Source: JAOUEA01 sp963810945 (GTDB taxonomy: Bacteria > Actinomycetota > UBA4738 > HRBIN12). From it: 64,000 nucleotides of DNA. Under the pieces are notes generated by a model. That model searched no databases. It worked only from the letters and a program-made list of their open reading frames with translations, and was not told where the DNA came from. Each line of letters starts with the position of its first letter. Positions within the stretch are counted from its first letter, which is position 1. Where the stretch lies: assembly GCA_963810945.1 (NCBI GenBank), contig CAWEPI010000014.1, forward strand, positions 186,001-250,000. Direction: 5' to 3'. Positions 33,189 to 42,370 of the stretch are shown here, piece by piece. The translations under genes were made by a program, and so were the position numbers.

Positions 33189-34148
33189 CTAGGTTGCTCT
33201 CAGAACGCTCAGCGCCTCACCCGCCCGCCGTACGTCCTCCAGGCTCGAGCCCGCCGGCATGTTGAAGATGAGGCCCTGGAGTCCTGCGTCGAGGAAGGCG
33301 CGCCCCCGTTCGGCCACGGCGTCGCGATCGCCCCAGACGAGGCGCATCGCCACGTCGGCGTCGGCCACGCCACGCGCCTCCTGCCACGTGACTCGTTGCC
33401 GCTCGGCGTCCTCCGCGGTCTCCCCCACGATCAGCGTGCCCAGGCGCGTCGCCACGAGCTCGGATCGGTCGCGCCCTTCGGCCTCGCAGTGCTCCCCGAG
33501 CACGCCCAGCTTGTGCCGGATCGTGTCCAGGTCGCCGAACCCGTTCCACATGTCGGCGTAGCGCGCGGTGAGCCTCAGCGTCTTCCGCTCGCCCCCTCCG
33601 CCGACGAGGATCGGCGGTCCGCCGGGGCGAACCGGCTGCGGGAGGTTGAGCGCGCCCTCCACGTGATGGATCGTGCCCTGCAACGTCGACTCCGGCTGCG
33701 TGAACATCGAGCGGCAGATCCTGAGCGCATCCTCCAATCGCGCGAACCGCTCGGCGACCGGCGGCCAGCCGTAGCCGTAGGCGCGTGACTCCTCCTCGTT
33801 CCACGCGGCCCCGATGCCCAGGATCGCGCGGCCCGAAGAGACGACGTCGAGCGTGGTGACGACCTTCGCCAGGAACGCCGGGTTGCGGTAGGTGACGCCG
33901 GTGACCATGGCGCCGAGTTGGATCCGCGAGGTGCGCGCCGCGACGCCGCCGAGCAACGTGTACGCCTCGAGCATCGGGTCGGTCACGGGTCCGACGTTGG
34001 CGATCTGATGGTAGTGGTCCATCACCCAGAAGGAGTCGAAGCCCGCCTCCTCGGCCGTGACGGCGATCTCAGCGACCCGCTCGAAGCGGCGGTCGTCCGG
34101 CACATCGGGGAAGGTGAAGCTGGGCAGTTGCAGTCCGAGGTGCGGCAC
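33189..34148 (-). CDS. LLM-class F420-dependent oxidoreductase
   Basis: 319 aa TIM barrel. Begins GLQLPSF, then EEAGFDSFWVMDHYHQ, QLGAMVTGVTYRNP, LDVVSSGRAILGIGAAWNEEE and PPILVGGGGERKTLRL, the pattern of TIGR03560-like F420 enzymes of Actinomycetota. A short hydride-transfer reaction on an unknown substrate is expected. GTG 34148 is preceded by AAGGAG. Divergent from a methyltransferase across 78 bases. Confidence 0.88.
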   Translation of the reverse strand: MPHLGLQLPSFTFPDVPDDRRFERVAEIAVTAEEAGFDSFWVMDHYHQIANVGPVTDPMLEAYTLLGGVAARTSRIQLGAMVTGVTYRNPAFLAKVVTTLDVVSSGRAILGIGAAWNEEESRAYGYGWPPVAERFARLEDALRICRSMFTQPESTLQGTIHHVEGALNLPQPVRPGGPPILVGGGGERKTLRLTARYADMWNGFGDLDTIRHKLGVLGEHCEAEGRDRSELVATRLGTLIVGETAEDAERQRVTWQEARGVADADVAMRLVWGDRDAVAERGRAFLDAGLQGLIFNMPAGSSLEDVRRAGEALSVLRAT

Positions 34149-34226
34149 GCCGGAACTCCTTGCTGACTCGGGCGGCCCAACGAGGCCGCGACTCACGTAT
34201 TGCGGGCTCGATGACAGGATAGGTGG

Positions 34227-34821
34227 ATGTCCGATCAACCCGATCACCGTGGCTTCGACGAGAGCTACCTGGGTGTCCCACCGTGGGACATCGGACGGGC
34301 CCAGCCCGAGGTCGTGCGGATCGCCGACGCCGGTGGGTTCACGGGCCCGGTGATCGACGTCGGTTGCGGAACCGGTGAGAACGCCATCGAGTTGTCCTCG
34401 CGTGGGTTCGAGGTGGTGGGCGTCGACGCTGCGCCGCGCGCGATCGAGCGGGCACGGGCGAAGACCGTCGATCGCGGATCGGGCGTGGAGTTCCTGGTTG
34501 CCGACGCGTTCTCGCTCGGTTCGCTCGGCCGACGGTTCCGCACGGCGCTCGACTGCGGTGTGTTCCACGTCTTCGACGACGACGAGCGGCCCGCATACGT
34601 CGCGAGCCTCGCTTCCGTGCTGGAGCCGGTCGGAAGGGTGCACGTGCTCTGCTTCAGCGACCGCCAACCCGGAGACATGGGGCCGCGCCGCATCACGCAG
34701 CGGGAGCTTCGCGACGCGTTCACGGACGGGTGGGGCTTCGACGAGATCGTCGCCACGACGTTCGCGACGAACCTACCGGGAAGGGAAGCTCAGGCCTGGC
34801 GCGCCACGATCACCGCGGTAG
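34227..34821 (+). CDS. Class I SAM-dependent methyltransferase (probable +1 frame error near the end)
   Basis: About 197 aa. SAM-binding motif I VIDVGCGTGENAIEL, acidic residue in VVGVDAAPRAI, then LVADAFSLG and LDCGVFHVFDD, typical of small thiopurine/TehB-like methyltransferases. As printed the frame runs on into sequence antisense to the next gene. Removing one base (for example a G in GCGGTAG) gives a natural end after WRATITA at TAG 34819-34821. The N-terminal GVPPWDIGRAQP fits this family. Substrate unknown. Confidence 0.75.
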
Positions 34822-36155
34822 GCCATGACGAGCGTGCCGAGGAACGAGAACACCTCGTCGGTGACCCAACCGCCCACGAACACCCGATCACCCGAGGGGT
34901 CCACGCGCGAGCTCGGCGCCCGCGCCGCGGGTGCGGTGGGCGGTCCACCGCACCTTCCCGCTCGCGGCATCCAGGGCGGTCGTGTCTCAGCCAACAGCGA
35001 CCCAGCGTCGCCTCGTCGCACACGGAATCCGCCACGAACACGACGATCGGCACGGGGCGCCAGGACGGAGGCCCACGTGTAGCTCCACCACGGGATCCCC
35101 GGACCGGTCGCACGGCCCCACAACAACCGGCCGTCCCCGATGCTCCTGGCGAGGGTCACGTCCCCGTCGGTGAGGTAGACCCGTCCCCCGCCCGACGGCG
35201 ACCGGGATGCTCATCGTCGAGGCAGCGAAGAACGCGTCCTCGGCCTTGGTCCACAGGCGCTTCCCGTCGGCCACGCGGAACGCGAGCGTGAACGAAGGGC
35301 GACCGACGGGATCCCTGAACGCCTCGCGGTAGTCGGTCAGGATGACCACGTGTGCCCGCCGGGTCCATCCCCAGGCCTGCGGGCGAGTCGTAGATGCGCG
35401 CGGCCCCCGATCGGCGGAGCCACACGGTGGAGCCGGTGGCCGCATCGAGAGCGGTGAGGACGACGTCCCGCGACGGGCGCCGGTCCGCGACCGGCGGCGC
35501 GACGACGAGCGTGCCGTCGGGAGTCACCGCGAGGTAGGGCACGTCGGCGTAGCCCCGCTCGCGGAAGCGCCAGAGCATCGCACCGGTCACCGCGTCGTAG
35601 GCGACGACCCGTTCGCCCGGGTGCGTCGAGCTTCCCACCGCGCCGCTCACGAAGATCCGGTCGCCCGTGGGCGAGACCGCCAGCCGGCTCGTGCCCGTGG
35701 ATCCGCCGGCGAGCCTGGCGACCCAGCGCTGCGCGCCCGTGGCGCTGTCGAGCGCCAACGTCACCCACGTCGATGTTCCGTCCCGATCATCCACGCCGGC
35801 GACATACAACGTGCCGCCGTCCGGCGAGACGGCGACCGAGCCGAGCCAACAGGTATGCGACGCGACGGTGCTGCACGGGATCGCCACGGCCCACAGACGC
35901 GTGCCGGTGGCGGCGTCGTAGGCGCGGACGAGCAGCTCGTTCGGGGCGAGCCTGGGTCGAACCCCCCAGGTACAACGTGGTGCCCGAGGGGTCCAGGGCG
36001 ACGGACGTCCCGATCGCCGCGTTCGGCGGGAGGAACGCGCGAACCCACGCCGGGTCCCTGGTCGAGGCTCCCACCTGATCGGGGACGAGCACCGAGAACG
36101 CGAGCACCAACGCGGCCACCGATGATCCCCATGTCCGGATCAGACGACGTCCCAT
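34773..36155 (-). CDS. Secreted PQQ-like beta-propeller protein, disrupted by at least five frameshifts
   Basis: Starts at ATG 36155 behind GGAGATGG with a signal peptide (SSVAALVLAFSVLVPDQVGA). Repeats of the PQQ/WD kind follow: SVALDPSGTTLYLGG, VRAYDAATGTRLWAVAI, SVAVSPDGGTLYVAG, LALDSATGAQRWVARL, VVAYDAVTGAMLWRF, LTALDAATGSTVWLRR, and at the end DPSGDRVFVGGW. The frame must be shifted near 35960, 35355, 35180, 35065 and about 34950 to follow them. Each break that could be inspected is one extra base. The total length (1383) is divisible by three, consistent with six insertions. Either a pseudogene or a poorly polished assembly. It overlaps the methyltransferase 3' end by about 49 bases. 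Confidence 0.7.
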
Positions 36156-36622
36156 GCCGCCACCATCTCCTGCGCTCGCTCTCTCTCGAAGCCAGCATCC
36201 GTTCCGATGCGCCGGCGCGCATCCGCCATGTGTCCCGCACCGCAAGGGACCCCCGACATCCCTCGCGGTCATGCCTCGCGGTAGCGGCGTGACGTCGAAC
36301 CGACACCGAACCGATCCGGGACTTCGCCGAACCCGTCTTCGGATCGTCGATCGGTTGCGTCCGGATCTCTCCATGAACGTCGGGCTCCCGTTGGGCCGGT
36401 GCGAGGCGGCGGCGGCCGGGTGCACCAGCTTCAAGGTGCTCCCGATCGACCACGACGCCGTCCGGCCCTATCCCTGCTCCCCCGATCGCGAGGCCGCTCG
36501 AGGGGTCGAGAAGGGCTCGAGCGCAGCATCGTGATCTGCTCGTCGGCGACGCGACCGAGTAGCGTTGGGTTCGAGGTTCGGGAGCGGACGACAGGTTCGT
36601 CGGTCACGAAGGAGGCGTCGAG
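36156..36622. other. Intergenic region without convincing gene
   Basis: 467 bases between the divergent PQQ-like gene and the Lys-rich protein gene. Open frames here lack a ribosome binding site and family features. The right end holds the GAAGGAGG ribosome binding site of the next gene. No clear hairpin or promoter was recognised. Confidence 0.5.
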
Positions 36623-37066
36623 ATGGCAGCTAGGCAACCCACAGCGAAGAAGAGTGTCGCGAAGAAGAGTGTCGCGAAGAAGAGTGTCGCGAAGAAGAGT
36701 GTCGCGAAGAAGAGTGTCGCGAAGAAGAGTGTCGCGAAGAAGAGTGTCGCGAAGAAGAGTGTCGCGAAGAAGAGTGTCGCGAAGAAGAGTGTCGCGAAGA
36801 AGAGTGTCGCGAAGAAGAGTGTCGCGAAGAAGAGTGTCGCGAAGAAGAGTGTCGCGAAGAAGTCGACGGCGAAGCCAAGGACCACGCCCAAGCGCGGCGA
36901 CGTCATCCTGATCGACTCCGCCCATGTGGGCACCCCGCCGCGCGAGGGCGAGGTCACCAAGATCGTGCGCGGCGAGCTCAGCGTCAGCTACTGGGTCCGG
37001 TGGGCCGACGGGCACGAGAGCTTCATCACGCCGAAGGCGGAGAGTGTCCAGATCGCACCCAAGTAG
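36623..37066 (+). CDS. Lys-rich histone-H1-like repeat protein with C-terminal DUF1918 domain
   Basis: 147 aa in two parts. Residues 9-78 are 14 copies of KKSVA, followed by KKSTAKPRTTPK, a highly basic tail like the C-terminus of histone H1 or Hc1/AlgP proteins that bind DNA. From about residue 90 a DUF1918 domain follows: GDVILIDSAHVGTPPREGEV, VSYWVRWADGHESFITP. DUF1918 is a small SH3-like barrel usually found alone in Actinomycetota. The ATG lies behind GAAGGAGGCGTC. A role in nucleoid binding is inferred from the tail alone. Confidence 0.8.
   Translation: MAARQPTAKKSVAKKSVAKKSVAKKSVAKKSVAKKSVAKKSVAKKSVAKKSVAKKSVAKKSVAKKSVAKKSVAKKSVAKKSTAKPRTTPKRGDVILIDSAHVGTPPREGEVTKIVRGELSVSYWVRWADGHESFITPKAESVQIAPK
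36646..36855 (+). repeat. 14 perfect 15-bp tandem repeats inside the coding region
   Basis: The unit GAAGAAGAGTGTCGC is repeated 14 times with no mismatch, followed by one diverged copy GAAGAAGTCGACGGC. Each unit encodes one KKSVA pentapeptide. Identity at the third codon positions means the array expanded recently by slippage or unequal crossing over; copy number is expected to vary among strains, and may be wrong in an assembly. Confidence 0.97.
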
Positions 37067-37098
37067 CGGATACACGTCGAGCGGTCCGAGGCCGAACG

Positions 37099-38622
37099 CT
37101 ACTGCGGATATCCGTACACGTAGATCTCGGAGATCGCGGTGTAGTCGAGTCCTCCCGACGCCGACGTCTTGATGATCTTCACCGTGATGCGCGATGTCGT
37201 CGCGCGCAGACGTACGAACTGGGCGAACGGGAGCGGCTTGAACGTCTGCGGCGTATCCGGGAGCCCCGGGACCTTGTAGACGACCGCGTCGATGATCCGA
37301 TCCTGGAGGAACCGGTTCGCGCCCGTCACGGGATCGGTCTTCGCGTAACCGGGGATCAACCCGATGCGGACGACGTCGATGGGGTTGTCGAAGATCAGCG
37401 TGACCGTCACGTCGTGACCGTCGCCGGGCGTCCGCCACGCGGTCTCCACGTTGCCGTCGATCACGTTCGACGGCACGTAGGTGACGGGGTTCCCCGCCGC
37501 GTCGGTCGAGGACGGCGCCGTCTGGCTCGCGGTCACCTGCACCCCATCGCGGATCAGCTGGGGCGGCACCGACGGCGGCGCGCCCGGCCCGGTTCCTCGG
37601 TCGCGCAGGGCGAGTGCGAGCCCCACGAGAGCGGCGACGAGCACCGCTCCGGCGGCCACCCCCTTGATCCATGTCGAGCGCCTGCGCGCACGGGAGGCGG
37701 AAGCCCTGTGCGGCGCCACCGTGGGTGGGACCGTCGCCGGCATCGCGGCCTCACCGGCCAACACCCCCCGGAGGTCCTGCGTCAACGCCCGACACGATGG
37801 ATAGCGATCCTCCGGGTTCTTCTCGAGCGCGCGTGCCACGACCGCGTCCACGCCCGATGGCATCCCGGGTCGGATCGAGCTCGGAGGTGCAGCCTGCTCG
37901 TGGAGGTGGGCGTACAGGATCGCGGCGGGGCTCCGTCCGCCGAACGGCGGCCGGCCCGTGAGGCACTCGTACAGCACGCATCCGAGGGCGTACTGATCGG
38001 CTCGTCCGTCGACGCGCTCCCCTTCGATCTGCTCGGGGGCCACGTAGTTCGCCGTTCCTATCAGCTGTCCCGTCAGCGTGATCGTCGCCGCTGAGGATGC
38101 CGTCCAGGTGCTCACCCCGAAGTCGGTCAGGTAACAGAAGTCGCCGTCGTCCGCGTCGGGCCTGGACGTGACGAGAACGTTCCCCGGCTTCACGTCCCGG
38201 TGGACCAGCCCGCGGGCGTGGGCCGCGTCGAGCGCGTCGCCGACCTGTCCGACGAGCCGTGCGACCCGGTCGAGCTCGAGCTGCCCAGACCTGTGCAGGA
38301 TCTCCCCCAGGTCGGGCCCGGGAACCAGACGCATCGCCATGTAGAGGATGCCGTCGGATTCGCCTACGGCGTAGACGGGAAGGATGTTCGGGTGCTCGAT
38401 CGCGGCGGCGGCCGTCGCCTCGCGCAGGAAGCGCCCCCGGAAGACCTCATCGCCGGCGAAGGCGGGGGTGATGAGCTTCAGGGCCACCTTGCGCGCGGGC
38501 GAGCGCTCACGTGCGACGTACACCACGCCCATCGCGCCGCGCCCCAGCACCGACTCGATCGCGTAGCCAGCGACCTCCGTCCCCACGATCCCGTCGGCAT
38601 CCACCCCCGCATCATCGTCCAA
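37099..38622 (-). CDS. PknB-like Ser/Thr protein kinase with extracellular discoidin-like domain
   Basis: 507 aa. Kinase domain residues 19-275: Gly loop LGRGAMGVVY, Lys49 in VALKLI, catalytic HRDVKPGN (Asp143), DFG in LTDFGVS, and GTANYVAPEQ. A basic stretch and one transmembrane helix (VAAGAVLVAALVGLALAL) follow near 330-350. The outer 150 residues (VIDGNVETAWRTPGDG, VRIGLIPGY) resemble F5/8-type or NADase-type galactose-binding folds, so the kinase may sense a ligand outside. Start TTG 38622 or GTG 38604. An FHA regulator gene lies just upstream and could be a phospho-partner. Confidence 0.9.
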   Translation of the reverse strand: MDDDAGVDADGIVGTEVAGYAIESVLGRGAMGVVYVARERSPARKVALKLITPAFAGDEVFRGRFLREATAAAAIEHPNILPVYAVGESDGILYMAMRLVPGPDLGEILHRSGQLELDRVARLVGQVGDALDAAHARGLVHRDVKPGNVLVTSRPDADDGDFCYLTDFGVSTWTASSAATITLTGQLIGTANYVAPEQIEGERVDGRADQYALGCVLYECLTGRPPFGGRSPAAILYAHLHEQAAPPSSIRPGMPSGVDAVVARALEKNPEDRYPSCRALTQDLRGVLAGEAAMPATVPPTVAPHRASASRARRRSTWIKGVAAGAVLVAALVGLALALRDRGTGPGAPPSVPPQLIRDGVQVTASQTAPSSTDAAGNPVTYVPSNVIDGNVETAWRTPGDGHDVTVTLIFDNPIDVVRIGLIPGYAKTDPVTGANRFLQDRIIDAVVYKVPGLPDTPQTFKPLPFAQFVRLRATTSRITVKIIKTSASGGLDYTAISEIYVYGYPQ

Positions 38623-38652
38623 CGGACGGGCCGGGTGAGGGACTCCGGGACG

Positions 38653-39309
38653 CTACTCCTCTCGGGACCGTCCCCGGACGATCTCCGCCGTGCTCACGGC
38701 GCCGCGCCGGATCGCCTCGTTGGCCAGGCGCGCGCGGCGCCCCTCCTGCTCGTAGATGCCGAACTTGTCGTACAGCCGCGACAGGTGTTGCTTGACGGCG
38801 GCCTCCGTGACCACGAGGTCGGCCGCGATCTGCCGGGTCGAGGCCGGCTCGCGGAAGACGTCTCCGGAGAACATCGGGCTACAGAGCGCGACCAGCACCT
38901 CGCGCTCCCGCCTGGTGAGGGTCGGCCCCGTCTCCGCCCCGATGGTCTCGTCGCCCCGGGCGGCTTCGTCGCCCAGGCGCGCGACGAACCGGACGCTCCC
39001 GACGCGGATCTCGTCCCCCGTGCGCAGCGGGAGCTGCCCCCAGATGCGCTCCCCGTTCACGAACGTCCCGTTGCGCGAGGAGAGATCCCGGACGCACCAT
39101 CGCGAGGCCACCAGCTCGAGGATGCAGTGCACGCGCGAGACCGTGCGATCGAAGGGCAACGGGACGTCGTTCGTCGGCAACTGTCCGATCGTGACGGGTT
39201 CGCCGCGCAGCGGGATCCGGTCCCGGGTGCTCCCCACCCACATCTCGAGGTGGTCGTCGCCATCGCGCCGTTCGGGGCCGTTCGGATCCGTGGAGGGCAT
39301 GTCACCCAT
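38653..39309 (-). CDS. FHA-domain protein with LuxR/sigma-like HTH
   Basis: 218 aa. Residues 25-115 form an FHA phosphothreonine-binding domain: VTIGQLPTNDVPLPFDRTVS with RVHC, and SSRNGTFVNG. The C-terminal half has LTRREREVLVALC and an HTH (TRQIAADLVVTEAAVKQHLS then RLYDKFGIYEQ), as in FHA-HTH regulators of Actinomycetota. The gene ends 30 bases before the Ser/Thr kinase on the same strand, so phosphorylation by that kinase followed by FHA-mediated self or partner binding is a likely control mode (inference). Confidence 0.87.
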   Translation of the reverse strand: MGDMPSTDPNGPERRDGDDHLEMWVGSTRDRIPLRGEPVTIGQLPTNDVPLPFDRTVSRVHCILELVASRWCVRDLSSRNGTFVNGERIWGQLPLRTGDEIRVGSVRFVARLGDEAARGDETIGAETGPTLTRREREVLVALCSPMFSGDVFREPASTRQIAADLVVTEAAVKQHLSRLYDKFGIYEQEGRRARLANEAIRRGAVSTAEIVRGRSREE

Positions 39310-39451
39310 GATGACGGAACCCTATCCCCGCACGACGGAAGCGTCGCCCGCCGGGGATGGGAGCCGCCACGCCGCCCGCGCATGATCGTCTCGTAGGGAT
39401 CAGGAGGCGCCCAACCGGGCCACCACCGAGACCCCAGGAGGAGGCGACATC

Positions 39452-40097
39452 ATGAAGAACCGCCAGATCGAACGGCCGACAACCCACCGCACCCGGCGGG
39501 GCATCGCCGCGTTCGTCACCGGAGCGCTCGTGCTGGGTCTGGGTGTCGCGGGGATCCACGCACTGCTCGCCGGCGCATCGCCCACACGGACCGTGTCGGA
39601 CCCGAGCGTCGCGGCCGCCCCTGCTCTGCGCGTCGATCCCGTCGGGTGGCCGCGAACCTCCCCACGGCCGGCCCACACGCGGCCCACGCCCACGGTCGAG
39701 CCCACGGTGGACCCGAACGCGCTGGCCGACGGTGTGTACCCGACCTACGTGCGCGCCGTCGACATCGAGGGCGCGACGGTCACCGTCGACGTCCTGCAGA
39801 CCTTCTTCGGAGCGGACGCGCACCAGGCGGCGCGTCGAGGACGGCAAGGACTGGAGGGACGTGCGGTACGACCCGGTCTACATCCGCAACGAGAACCCGT
39901 TGCTGCGGACGCTCCCGGTCGCCCCGGACGCCCACATCAAGCTGATCGGCCTCTGCGAGGCCCCCGACCGCACGATCGGCCTCACGCAGCTGCGCGCGGC
40001 GACCACGCCGTTCACCGACACCTTCTACTACGACGTCTCGGTGACCGACGGCGTGATCGACGGGATCCGGCAGCTCGTCGCGATCGCGGGCTGCTGA
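39452..40097 (+). CDS. Secreted or membrane-anchored protein of unknown function, one frameshift
   Basis: About 214 aa once corrected. N-terminal anchor GIAAFVTGALVLGLGVAGIH, a Pro/Thr linker (PRPAHTRPTPTVEPTVDP), then a conserved-looking domain: YPTYVRAVDIEGATVTVDVL, QTFFGADAHQAA. Near 39830 one extra base shifts the frame; the protein continues as VEDGKDWRDVRYDPVYIRNE, AHIKLIGLCEAPDRTIGL and ends QLVAIAGC. Such proteins with a YxRxxD start and xxYIRN block are seen in Actinomycetota without known role. Precedes a CapA gene by 20 bases. Confidence 0.65.
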
Positions 40098-40117
40098 GCA
40101 CGGAGCGGAGCGCGGAC

Positions 40118-41139
40118 ATGCACGCAGGTATCGGTCGAAGGGGGAACGTGTGGCGATGGGTGGTGGGGGCGAGCGTGACGCTCGCCCTCGCTTCCTGCAT
40201 GGTCGCCACGCCGGGCGCGCCCGGCACGCCGGACGAGGGCGGGCACGCGAGAGGCTCGCTCGTGATCCAGGGAGCCGGCGACGTGAGCCTCGACCCCGCG
40301 CAGATCCCCGCGTTCGGCACGCACGGCTACGGCTGGGCCTGGAGCGGGCTGGGTGGGTTGTTCCACCGCGACGACCTCACCATGGTGAACCTGGAATGTC
40401 CGGTGACGGACGTGGTAGATCCCGCGCCGAAGGCCTTCCCCTTGCGATGCGATCCCCGTGCCCTCCCGGCGGCCGAACGCGCCGGCGTCGACGTCGTCAG
40501 CCAGGCCAACAACCACGCGTACGACGACGGACCGGCCGGACTGATGGACTCCCTGGGCGCGATCCATGACGCGGACCTCGTGCCGGTCGGCGCCGGCTCC
40601 GACCGTGCGGACGCGCTGCGCGCGGCGGACTTCCAGATCGACGGCTGGAGGATCGCCGTTCTCGGCATCGACGAGGTGCTCGATCCGATCGACGAGGTCG
40701 CCGGCCCGGACAAGCCCGGGACGGCGGCCGGCCACGATTTCGCGCTGGCACTGCAGGCCGTCCGTGACGCGGCGGCATCCGCGGACCTCGTCGTCGTCAT
40801 GATCCATTGGGGGATCGAGCTCGACGCCCGGCCGAGGGCGTTACCAGGTCGAGCAGGCCCACCGGATGATCGACGCCGGCGCCGACGTGATCTTCGGATC
40901 GCACCCGCATCGGCTCCAACCGGTGGAGACCTATCAGGGGTCGGCCCATCTTCTACAGCCTGGGCAACCTGGTCTGGCCGCGCGTGAGCCCCACCTCGTC
41001 GACCACAGCGATCGCCGAGGTCGTCGTCACGCCCGACGGCGCCGTCCGGGGACGCTTGATCCCGGTCGAGATCGTCTCGGACGGCCACCCGGTGCTCGTC
41101 CACCCGGGACGAAGAGCAGCCGAAAGGCGTGCCCGATAG
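40118..41139 (+). CDS. CapA-family (poly-gamma-glutamate synthesis type) metallophosphoesterase-like lipoprotein, two frameshifts
   Basis: About 339 aa when corrected. Lipoprotein signal (VTLALASCMVA). CapA landmarks: IQGAGDVSLD, MVNLECPVTD, VVSQANNHAYDDGPAG, MIHWGIELDARP, then VIFGSHPHRLQPVE and IFYSLGNLVW. Two single extra bases (GCGTTAC near 40839 and GGGG near 40938) break the frame. Length is 3n+2 as expected from two insertions. The family carries a calcineurin-like metal site and is linked to polyglutamate capsule or other envelope polymers. Stop TAG at 41137. Confidence 0.78.
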
Positions 41140-41148
41140 AGTCGCCAG

Positions 41149-42150
41149 ATGCGGCCCGGAGAGGATGACATCGACGCGATAGCCCGGCGAACGGGGTTCT
41201 CCGGTGTCATCCGCATCGATCGGCCGGGCAGCGTCGACTTCGAGAGCGCGTACGGGCTGGCCGACCGCGGCCACCTGATCGCGAACTCCACGGACACCCA
41301 GTTCGGGATCGCGAGCGGTGTGAAAGGCATGACCGCGCTCACGGTGATGAGTCTCATCGAGGATGGTTCGCTCGATCTCACGACACCGGCGCGCTCCGTG
41401 CTCGGCCCCGATCTCCCCCTGATCGACGACGACGTGACGCTCGAGCATCTGCTCGCACATCGCTCGGGCATCGGCGACTACCTCGACGAGCACGACGTGG
41501 ACGTCACCGGATACGTGATGCCGATCCCCGTGCACGAGCTCGCCACCACCGAGCAGTTCCTGGCGGTCCTCGACGGCCACGCCACGGTCTTCGCACCGGG
41601 GGAGCGGTTCGCCTACTGCAACGGTGGCTTCGTCGTGCTCGCGCTGATCGCCGAGCGGGTGAGCGGTGGGTCCTTCCACGAACTCGTGCGTCGGCGGGTC
41701 TGCGAGCCGGCCGGCATGGGTGACACCGCGTTCTTCCGGTCCGACGAGCTCCCCGGGCGTGCCGCGCTGGGGTACCTCGCGGCCGAAGGCCTGCGCACGA
41801 ACGTCCTCCACCTACCGGTGCGTGGCAACGGGGATGGGGGGATCTACACCACTGCCGCCGACGTCAGCGCGTTCTGGCGCGCGCTCTTCGACGGTCGCAT
41901 CGTCGAGAAGGACCGTGTCGCCGAGATGGTTCGCCCGCGCAGCCACGTGCCGGAGGAGGAGAAGCGGTACGGCCTCGGGTTCTGGCTCCATGGGACCAGC
42001 GACGTCGTGATGTTGGAGGGCTACGACGCCGGCGTCTCGTTCCGCAGCATGCATGACCCCGGAACAGAGGCCACCTACACCGTGATCGCGAACTCGTCCG
42101 AAGGCGCGTGGCCGATCGTGGAGCTCCTCGAGGAGCGGCTCGAGTCCTGA
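41149..42150 (+). CDS. Beta-lactamase-fold serine hydrolase
   Basis: 333 aa of the class C beta-lactamase/DD-peptidase/esterase family. Nucleophile motif SxxK in GIASGVKGMTAL, second motif YxN as AYCNGGF, and LLAHRSGIGDYLDEHD, the usual helix after the core. No signal peptide, so cytoplasmic. Such proteins are often esterases or D-aminopeptidases. ATG 41149, nine bases after the CapA stop, same strand. Confidence 0.87.
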   Translation: MRPGEDDIDAIARRTGFSGVIRIDRPGSVDFESAYGLADRGHLIANSTDTQFGIASGVKGMTALTVMSLIEDGSLDLTTPARSVLGPDLPLIDDDVTLEHLLAHRSGIGDYLDEHDVDVTGYVMPIPVHELATTEQFLAVLDGHATVFAPGERFAYCNGGFVVLALIAERVSGGSFHELVRRRVCEPAGMGDTAFFRSDELPGRAALGYLAAEGLRTNVLHLPVRGNGDGGIYTTAADVSAFWRALFDGRIVEKDRVAEMVRPRSHVPEEEKRYGLGFWLHGTSDVVMLEGYDAGVSFRSMHDPGTEATYTVIANSSEGAWPIVELLEERLES

Positions 42151-42370
42151 GCTCCAGGATCTCGGGACACCCGCAGTCAGACGTCGCCACGAGCGCATCC
42201 CGGACTGGGGGCCGTAGCGCGTCGGTGGCGCGCCCGAGGCGAGCGAACGAGGGTTCCGGGAAGCCGCGGGAAGCTAGCGAGCACATCGCGGTACGACCGA
42301 TGGTCACATCGCGACGGAGACGCGTGGATAGACTCCGACCCCGTATCCCCTGCTCGGAGGCGGTGTCGGC

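Noticed and set aside
36156..36622. A 126-codon plus-strand frame opposite the PQQ-like gene start
   Set aside because: No ribosome binding site, Pro/Ser/Arg-rich composition and no family feature.
36646..36855. Regular repeats as a CRISPR array
   Set aside because: The repeats are contiguous 15-bp units without spacers, in frame within a coding region and encoding KKSVA.
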